From assembly GCA_052139595.1 (NCBI GenBank), contig JBKQWK010000260.1:1-10595 (forward strand): DNA of 10,595 bases, in the 5' to 3' direction. This stretch comes from JBKQWK01 sp052139595 (GTDB taxonomy: Bacteria > Actinomycetota > Thermoleophilia > UBA2241). This document shows, piece after piece, positions 6,307-10,595 of this stretch. The notes under the pieces are model-generated. The model was not told the origin of the DNA. It made no database searches and worked only from the letters and a program-made list of their open reading frames with translations. A program made the position numbers and the translations under genes. Within the stretch, counting starts at the first letter, position 1, and every line of letters starts with the position of its first letter.

Positions 6307-7624
6307 TCACACGCCTGACGCCGACGCGAAGCTGCAGCCAGCAATCGATGCCTTTGGCCTGGCGGGGCGCACACTCTACCTGCCGCATATGCCTTACGGC
6401 GGCACGTATCTGCTGGCGGCAGCGATGCGTTCGGTGGGCATCGAGGCCTGGCCGACGCCATTCTCTGACGAGCGCTCGCTGGCCCTGGGCAGCAAAGTCA
6501 CGTCGGGCGACGAGTGTTACCCGCAGAAAATCACCGTTGGTGATTTTCTGCGGGTCATCGAGGATGAGGGGCGCGACAACGTCGCTTTTCTGATGCCTAC
6601 GGCCAACGGACCGTGTCGATTCGGCCAGTACATGCAGCTGGCGCGGCGCACGTTTGACGACCTTGGCTTCGCCGACGTGCCGATCGTCACTATCACCTCG
6701 AACGACGGCTACTCATCCATCGGCGAGTACTCACGCGATCTGCTGCGCACTGCGTGGCGCGCCGTGGTGGCGCAGGACGCGCTCATGAAGATGCTGCTGA
6801 AGACGCGGCCGTACGAGCGCGAAAAGGGTGCCACCGACGCCGTTTACCAAACGGCGCTGGAGAACGTTGGCGCCGCTCTGGCAACGCGCGACGTCAACAA
6901 CAAGGAGCGTCTGGCGCGCACAGTGGCGGCGATTTCCCAGGCGCGCGACGCGTTTCGAGCCATCCCCGCCGACTACGATGCTTCGCGGCCTCTGATCGGT
7001 GTTGTCGGTGAAATCTTCTGCCGACTGAATACCTTTGCCAACGACGATCTCGTACGCCTGGTCGAAGAGCAGGGTGGCGAATGCTGGTTGTCAGACATTG
7101 CCGAGTGGGTCTGGTACGTCGACGATGAGCATCGTCGTCGGCTTCGTGACGAAGGGCGCACCTACTCGACCGAGAATGCGGCCCGCAAGATCACCACCAT
7201 GGTGCAGCGTCGCGACGAGCAAGCCCTGCTGGCTCCGTTTGCCGACGACTTCATTGGTTATGAAGAGCCGCACGAGGTGAGCCACGTGCTCGACGCCAGC
7301 TTCCCGTATCTGCCCTACACGGGAGCACTGGGCGAGATGGTGCTCAGCACCGGCAAGGCCATCTACATGCACGAGAAGGGTGCGGACGGAATCATTGATA
7401 TCAGCCCTTTCACCTGCATGAACGGTATTGTCACCGAGGCGATCTACCCGGTTGTGCAACGCGATCTCGACGGCATGCCGATTCGCACGTTCTACTTCGA
7501 CGGCACGCAGTCTGACCTGGAGCGCGACATCGGCATCTTCCTGGAGCTGGCGCATACCTATCAGCAGCGCAAGAAGAAAGTCCGTCGCTACCCCGCGAGC
7601 TTCCACCGCCCGCTGTCGTCCTGA
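6299..7624 (+). CDS. 2-hydroxyacyl-CoA dehydratase-like protein (activase partner)
   Basis: This 441-aa protein overlaps the activase gene by 8 nt and starts at TTG. It looks like the C-terminal part of long activase-related proteins, split off as its own chain. It resembles the HgdB/BcrB-type subunit fold that binds an Fe-S cluster through scattered cysteines. Conserved-looking cysteines are Cys73 (SGDECYPQKI), Cys106 (NGPCRFGQY), Cys241 (GEIFCRLN), Cys262 (ECWLSDIAEW) and Cys373 (FTCMNGIVTEA). The C-terminus (residues about 425-441) is basic and probably disordered. The likely role is to accept electrons from the ATP-driven activase and pass them to a substrate or cluster. The double-cubane cluster proteins are one relevant relative. 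No CoA-transferase or dehydrogenase gene is nearby to suggest a pathway, so the substrate remains open. Confidence 0.88.
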   Translation: MASHTPDADAKLQPAIDAFGLAGRTLYLPHMPYGGTYLLAAAMRSVGIEAWPTPFSDERSLALGSKVTSGDECYPQKITVGDFLRVIEDEGRDNVAFLMPTANGPCRFGQYMQLARRTFDDLGFADVPIVTITSNDGYSSIGEYSRDLLRTAWRAVVAQDALMKMLLKTRPYEREKGATDAVYQTALENVGAALATRDVNNKERLARTVAAISQARDAFRAIPADYDASRPLIGVVGEIFCRLNTFANDDLVRLVEEQGGECWLSDIAEWVWYVDDEHRRRLRDEGRTYSTENAARKITTMVQRRDEQALLAPFADDFIGYEEPHEVSHVLDASFPYLPYTGALGEMVLSTGKAIYMHEKGADGIIDISPFTCMNGIVTEAIYPVVQRDLDGMPIRTFYFDGTQSDLERDIGIFLELAHTYQQRKKKVRRYPASFHRPLSS

Positions 7625-7638
7625 GGCTTGCTGTTCGG

Positions 7639-8214
7639 CTAGGCGGTTGGTGGCCGCGCGGCCGTTTCGGTCTCTCTTTCTGAGACCCATAAGGACCACA
7701 AGGCGTTGCCGACGAGCAGAATGGCGATGATCGCCCACCATCCCCGGGCCGTACTGAGAAAGGCGATGACGAAGCCGGCGGCGACGACGAGATAGCCGCG
7801 CAGGACGCGGCTGGTTGTCGCCGGCGAGATCTGCCAGGCGGCGACGGCAATACGTACGAAGTGGCCTGGCATTGTCAGGGCCGCACCGCCGGCGGCAAGA
7901 TAGATGAATGTCGCCAACACCTGCTGCGGTGAGCGATGTGTCATCAGCGAGCCCACTGCCGCTGCGGCGGCGCACAGTTCGATGTACCAGAAGCCGTAGA
8001 GCAGAAGGTGGGCGCGGTCAGGCCGAGCCGGTAGCCAGCTTGCTGGCGAAAGCCGGGCGATGACGACCGACCGGCTTGCGACCGCCAGACTTCTTGCAAT
8101 CGCCAGCCTGTTTGCGACCGCCAGTCGGCCCGCTATCGCCAGCCGGCTCGCGATAGCGGCCGAGAACCGGGTAGTGCGCATGTCGCGGCGCGTGCGGGCG
8201 GGATGTTCCTTCAT
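7639..8214 (-). CDS. Membrane protein with N-terminal hexapeptide repeat
   Basis: This 191-aa protein is of no family I recognise. Four hydrophobic segments are visible at about residues 69-90, 98-116, 138-155 and 159-177, giving a small integral membrane protein with a short charged C-terminal tail (SERETET). The N-terminal 60 residues are basic and contain a hexapeptide repeat of the form (I/V)AxRLA at about 19-55, encoded by an 18-nt tandem repeat. The ATG at 8214 has AAGGGA a few nt upstream. A shorter protein starting after the repeat is possible, but no well-supported start is visible there. The gene is convergent with the dehydratase-like gene, only 14 nt apart and without a hairpin. 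Its role is unknown. Confidence 0.7.
   Translation of the reverse strand: MKEHPARTRRDMRTTRFSAAIASRLAIAGRLAVANRLAIARSLAVASRSVVIARLSPASWLPARPDRAHLLLYGFWYIELCAAAAAVGSLMTHRSPQQVLATFIYLAAGGAALTMPGHFVRIAVAAWQISPATTSRVLRGYLVVAAGFVIAFLSTARGWWAIIAILLVGNALWSLWVSERETETAARPPTA
8071..8160. repeat. Five degenerate 18-bp tandem repeats inside a coding region
   Basis: Units run 8071-8088, 8089-8106, 8107-8124, 8125-8142 and 8143-8160, and the first four end in the shared CGCCAG. On the + strand the best units read like CCGGCTTGCGACCGCCAG. A weaker unit precedes at 8053-8070. On the - strand they encode the hexapeptide repeat of the membrane protein. Units differ at several positions, so the array is not recent. 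Confidence 0.75.
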
Positions 8215-8264
8215 ATATCCCTTGTATCGGCGGGCGAACGGCTGCGCTTTACGAGTCAGCCTTT

Positions 8265-8429
8265 TCAGCCGCGCCCGGATGGACAGCGTTGACCGCCGTA
8301 CTCAGGACCGCCGCCGCTGTCGGGCCGGCAGTAACGTTGCAGGAGATCACCGTTGACGCCGCCCGGAGTCGAGGCAGCCTCCGCCGCGCCGGCAACCATC
8401 CTTCTCATGAACGCGACGACGCTGAGCAT
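8265..8429 (-). CDS. Candidate small protein of 54 aa
   Basis: An ATG at 8427-8429, or the GTG directly before it, follows AAAGGGGGCG at a good distance on the - strand. It opens a frame of 54 codons with mostly G or C third positions, ending in TGA at 8265-8267. The product begins MLSVVAFMRRMVAGAAEA, then becomes Gly- and Pro-rich with two cysteines (RYCRPDSGGGPEY, QRCPSGRG). It ends 50 nt before the membrane protein start on the same strand, so the two could form an operon. No family is recognised. In GC-rich DNA such a frame can arise by chance, so the ribosome site is the main support. Confidence 0.3.
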   Translation of the reverse strand: MLSVVAFMRRMVAGAAEAASTPGGVNGDLLQRYCRPDSGGGPEYGGQRCPSGRG

Positions 8430-8486
8430 CACTGTCGCCCCCTTTCTCTTGTTTCAGTGCGTTCGGAAAGACGGAGTAGAATTTAC

Positions 8487-8500
8487 CCTGTCCAGACAGG
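8487..8500. promoter_or_regulatory. Perfect 6-2-6 palindrome
   Basis: CCTGTC and GACAGG are separated by CA. The site lies about 60 nt upstream of the candidate small - strand gene and about 225 nt before the + strand nucleotidyltransferase gene. It could be an operator half-site pair. There is no clear promoter next to it, so the role is undetermined. Confidence 0.25.
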
Positions 8501-8635
8501 AGAAAACGAGCGAGCTGTCCCGCATGCAATGAGCCAGCTGCTTCGCTTGCGACGGAGAGTCGTCTTGGTTCACGCGGCGAGGCTGTCCCGGCTGCGACAA
8601 GCGAACCGGGGTGGCTTCACGCGAGCGACGCTTAA

Positions 8636-8674
8636 GGAGTACGATCGGACTCCGTTTGGAGTACGATCGGACTC
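8636..8674. promoter_or_regulatory. Tandem near-palindromic repeats, probable operator
   Basis: GGAGTACGATCGGACTC occurs exactly twice, at 8636-8652 and 8658-8674, with a 22-bp period of about two helical turns. The 16-bp core GAGTACGATCGGACTC is an inverted repeat apart from one mismatched pair of positions. The copies end about 50 nt before the start of a winged-helix protein gene. Autoregulation by that protein is the natural reading. The stretch 8215-8724 between the membrane protein and this gene otherwise holds only the small candidate gene and the palindrome listed separately. Confidence 0.55.
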
Positions 8675-8724
8675 GTTCACCGCCGAAGGAGATTAAGAGG
8701 CTTTACGCGGCATGGGCAGGCTCT

Positions 8725-9327
8725 ATGTTTGATCTGATGCACTCACGAACACGGGCAGCCTTGCTTGGCCTGTTTTTTACCGACGTCGAGCAGGAGTGGC
8801 ATGTGCGGGGGCTGGCGCGCGAACTCGGCGTTTCACCAGGTAACGTGCGTCGTGAGCTGATGCGCCTGCAGGCCGATGGCTATCTCCTCAGTCGCTCGCA
8901 GGCAAATCTTGTCCTTTATCGGCTCAATGTTGCCCATCCGCTCTACCCTGAATTGCAGGCCGTCGTCAGGAAGACCGTTGGTGCCGAGGCGGTTGTACGG
9001 CACGCCCTGGCAGCTGTAGCCGGCGTCGACATGGCGTTTATCTTTGGCTCGCTGGCGGCACACGCGGAAGGTCCGACCAGCGACATCGATCTCATGGTGG
9101 TGGGTGAGCCACCGGCACGCGACTTGCACGTCGCTTTGCGGCCGGCAGAGGATGAACTGCGTCGTGAGGTGCACTACTTCGTCTTCGCCGGCGACGAAGT
9201 GGCGCAAAGGGTGCGCGATCACGACGGTTTCATGCTTGATGTGCTCGCCGGCGAACGTCGCTGGATTCTCGGTGACGAGTCGCAGTTACAGAGGCTGGTG
9301 ACCAGCGGCGCGATTACGGCTGACTGA
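8725..9327 (+). CDS. Winged-helix and MNT nucleotidyltransferase fusion (likely antitoxin)
   Basis: This 200-aa protein has two parts. Residues about 1-75 form a winged helix-turn-helix (VRGLARELGVSPGNVRRELM, then DGYLLSRSQANLVLYRLN). Residues about 95-200 form a minimal nucleotidyltransferase with Gly108-Ser109, ten residues, then Asp120-Ile-Asp122 (SDIDLMVVGE). The GSx10DxD spacing matches active MNT antitoxins, which in MntA-HepT systems transfer AMP to a HEPN toxin. The ATG at 8725 is chosen because the family usually starts about ten residues before the helix-turn-helix. An in-frame GTG at 8611 would run through the operator repeats and has no support. The ribosome site is weak (GGCAGG at 8715-8720). 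The stop overlaps the HEPN gene start by one base. The HTH domain may repress the operon. Confidence 0.88.
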   Translation: MFDLMHSRTRAALLGLFFTDVEQEWHVRGLARELGVSPGNVRRELMRLQADGYLLSRSQANLVLYRLNVAHPLYPELQAVVRKTVGAEAVVRHALAAVAGVDMAFIFGSLAAHAEGPTSDIDLMVVGEPPARDLHVALRPAEDELRREVHYFVFAGDEVAQRVRDHDGFMLDVLAGERRWILGDESQLQRLVTSGAITAD

Positions 9328-9791
9328 TGACGGCCCCGCGAACCTATGAGCGACTGCTGCGCCACAACCTCATTCACCGCTACGAGGGTGGCCGCGAACA
9401 AGTGGGGCGCCAAGTTGCGCTGGCGCACCGCGATCTGGCGGCCGCCCGCCGGCTGGTAGCCGAGGATCGCGACTGGGCATTTGCCATTGCCTACAATGCG
9501 GTTCTGCAGGCCGGGCGAGCGCTGATGCTGGAAGAAGGCTACCGGGCGACCAGTGGCGAGGGCGGGCATGTCGCGGTCATCCGTTTTTGCGAAGAGTACT
9601 TCGGCCAGCGCTATCATGACGAGATTGAGCTCTTTGACCGTATGCGGGTGATGCGCAATCGCGTCGTCTATGATGTCTCCGGGTCGATTTCACATCACGA
9701 GGTCCAGGAGGCGTTTCTCTTTGCCGAATCGTTTGTGCGTCGGGTGGCGGCAATCATCACGCCGGACGAGGTGAGCGAGGCTTCACACTAG
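9327..9791 (+). CDS. HEPN-domain protein (likely toxin partner)
   Basis: This 154-aa, mostly helical protein has typical HEPN features. A helix reads FAIAYNAVLQAGRALMLEEGY, split here as FAIAYNAVLQ and AGRALMLEEGY. A Gly-rich turn follows (SGEGGH), and a later helix carries DRMRVMRNRVVYD. HEPN toxins are ribonucleases whose usual motif is Rx4-6H. Here Arg110-Asn111 is followed by Tyr115 at the expected His position (RNRVVYD). In HepT the Tyr of an Rx4HxY motif is AMPylated by the MNT partner, so Tyr115 might be a modification target, but this is inference. The start codon overlaps the preceding stop (TGATG), giving tight translational coupling and near-equal output. RNase activity is uncertain without the His. 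Confidence 0.85.
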   Translation: MTAPRTYERLLRHNLIHRYEGGREQVGRQVALAHRDLAAARRLVAEDRDWAFAIAYNAVLQAGRALMLEEGYRATSGEGGHVAVIRFCEEYFGQRYHDEIELFDRMRVMRNRVVYDVSGSISHHEVQEAFLFAESFVRRVAAIITPDEVSEASH

Positions 9792-9888
9792 GTAGCTCTC
9801 GCTGTCGTTGGGACTATCGTGCTCGGGTCATGGCGTCGGCAAAGCTACGTTGTTGCGCCCTCGGCATCCACGCTGCGCCCTGCGTTCG

Positions 9889-10595
9889 TCAGCCCAGCCA
9901 GACCTGCTCGTCGTCGCCGAGCACAAGGCCATCGTGATGCAGAGCGGCGACCAGATCGACGAGCAGCGTTGGTGGCAGATCGAGGGCGGTCGCCAAGTCG
10001 CTGAGGTGGCGCGGCGATTGCGCCAGCAAAAGCCGTATCAGCGCCGCCCGGTAGTAGCGCCGTGAGCCGGCGAATGGTGTCTGCGTGGTGAGGGGAGCGA
10101 TGCCAGTAGCGTGGGCGGTGAGTACGGCCGAACCGTAGTCCATGAGCGCATTGTGCCAGTCGCGGGAGCGCCCGTGAGGCAGCACGACCGAGGCAACGTT
10201 TTGCGTCTCGTCGAGTGTGAGGTCAGGCGGCAACCCAAGTTCGTGGATCAAAACACGGCGTACATTGGCGTCGACCGCCGCCACATCGGCATTGTGGGCA
10301 AAGACCATGATCGCGCGCGCAGTGTACCGGCCGATGCCCGGCAACCTCTCGAGCTCGGCGACAGTCGTGGGCAATGCCGGGCGCTGGTCATGGGCGTCGG
10401 CCACGAGCTGTTGAGCGCAGCGGCGCAGCCGCTGGGCGCGGTTGTTGTAGCCAAGTCCGGACCACTGCGCCAGCACGTCGGCCAGTGAAGCGGCGGCAAG
10501 GCCCATCAGGGTTGGGAAACGTTGCAGGAACGGCGCATATCTGCTGACGACGCGCGGCACCTGCGTCTGCTGCAGCATGATCTCGCTGACCAGGA
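9889..10595 (-). CDS. MutY-like adenine DNA glycosylase, partial, apparently without Fe-S cysteines
   Basis: The gene runs off the right edge and its N-terminus is missing. The visible 235 residues open with LVSEIMLQQTQV, where the Glu (codon 10582-10584) aligns with the catalytic Glu of MutY. Then come GLGYNNRAQRL, the helix-hairpin-helix LPGIGRYTARAI (Tyr codon 10324-10326, where endonuclease III has Lys and E. coli MutY Ser), and the catalytic Asp in AVDANVRRVL (codon 10270-10272). After NALMDYGSAVLTA, MutY normally has four cysteines of a [4Fe-4S] cluster. None occur here. A segment with TPFAGSRRYYRAALIRLLL leads to a short winged-helix-like end (LSDLATALDLPPTLLVDLVA). The usual NUDIX-like domain is also absent. 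It is convergent with the HEPN gene, 97 nt away. MutY function (A opposite 8-oxoG) is likely but not certain. Confidence 0.85.
   Translation of the reverse strand, partial: LVSEIMLQQTQVPRVVSRYAPFLQRFPTLMGLAAASLADVLAQWSGLGYNNRAQRLRRCAQQLVADAHDQRPALPTTVAELERLPGIGRYTARAIMVFAHNADVAAVDANVRRVLIHELGLPPDLTLDETQNVASVVLPHGRSRDWHNALMDYGSAVLTAHATGIAPLTTQTPFAGSRRYYRAALIRLLLAQSPRHLSDLATALDLPPTLLVDLVAALHHDGLVLGDDEQVWLG

Noticed and set aside
7091..7975. 294-codon - strand frame
   Set aside because: It is antisense to the end of the dehydratase-like gene and out of frame with the membrane protein, and has no domain.
8289..8696. 135-codon + strand frame, with an internal ATG giving 55 aa, upstream of the nucleotidyltransferase gene
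   Set aside because: The end of the frame runs through the operator repeats, the product is Arg-rich with no known pattern, and no ribosome site precedes either start.
8611..8724. Upstream GTG start for the winged-helix nucleotidyltransferase
   Set aside because: The added 38 residues would be encoded by the operator-like repeats and do not resemble the family N-terminus. The ATG at 8725 fits better.

Overview
The window is GC-rich bacterial chromosomal DNA with densely packed genes. There is no complete insertion sequence, tRNA, rRNA or CRISPR array. The large HgdC/BadF-type activase with its dehydratase-like partner points to an anaerobe or a facultative organism with an anaerobic carbon or electron metabolism. 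The superoxide dismutase and peroxiredoxin at the left edge fit a cell that must survive oxygen exposure. The lineage cannot be fixed from sequence alone. A Tyr in the helix-hairpin-helix of the MutY-like protein recalls actinobacterial MutY, and the overall gene mix would suit Actinomycetota or Chloroflexota, but this is a guess.

Left region (1-1460): a strong terminator hairpin of an upstream unit, two short direct repeats and a structured leader, then an oxidative-stress pair on the + strand. These are an Fe/Mn-family superoxide dismutase (243-842) and, 16 nt later, a two-cysteine peroxiredoxin (859-1374), closed by a perfect 18-bp hairpin. Together they would convert superoxide to peroxide and then reduce the peroxide. 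About 690 nt follow without a convincing gene, apart from a possible membrane-peptide remnant on the - strand.

Middle region (2064-7624): a - strand gene for an uncharacterised 264-aa protein with a C-terminal Cys4 cluster and an endonuclease III-like segment. It diverges from a + strand pair of 1048 and 441 aa that overlap by 8 nt. The first carries two tandem ASKHA activase domains, each with the two Fe-S cysteines, plus a DUF2229-type region. The second resembles the 2-hydroxyacyl-CoA dehydratase/benzoyl-CoA reductase subunit fold. Together they look like a low-potential, ATP-driven electron-transfer machine whose substrate is unknown.

Right region (7639-10595): a - strand membrane protein with an N-terminal hexapeptide repeat, with a candidate 54-aa small gene just upstream of it. 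Next is a + strand two-gene unit of a winged-helix/nucleotidyltransferase fusion and a HEPN protein. It has toxin-antitoxin architecture, is translationally coupled, and is preceded by two near-palindromic 17-bp repeats that look like an operator. The window ends inside a convergent - strand gene for a MutY-like DNA glycosylase that appears to lack the usual [4Fe-4S] cysteines and carries a short winged-helix-like C-terminus instead.
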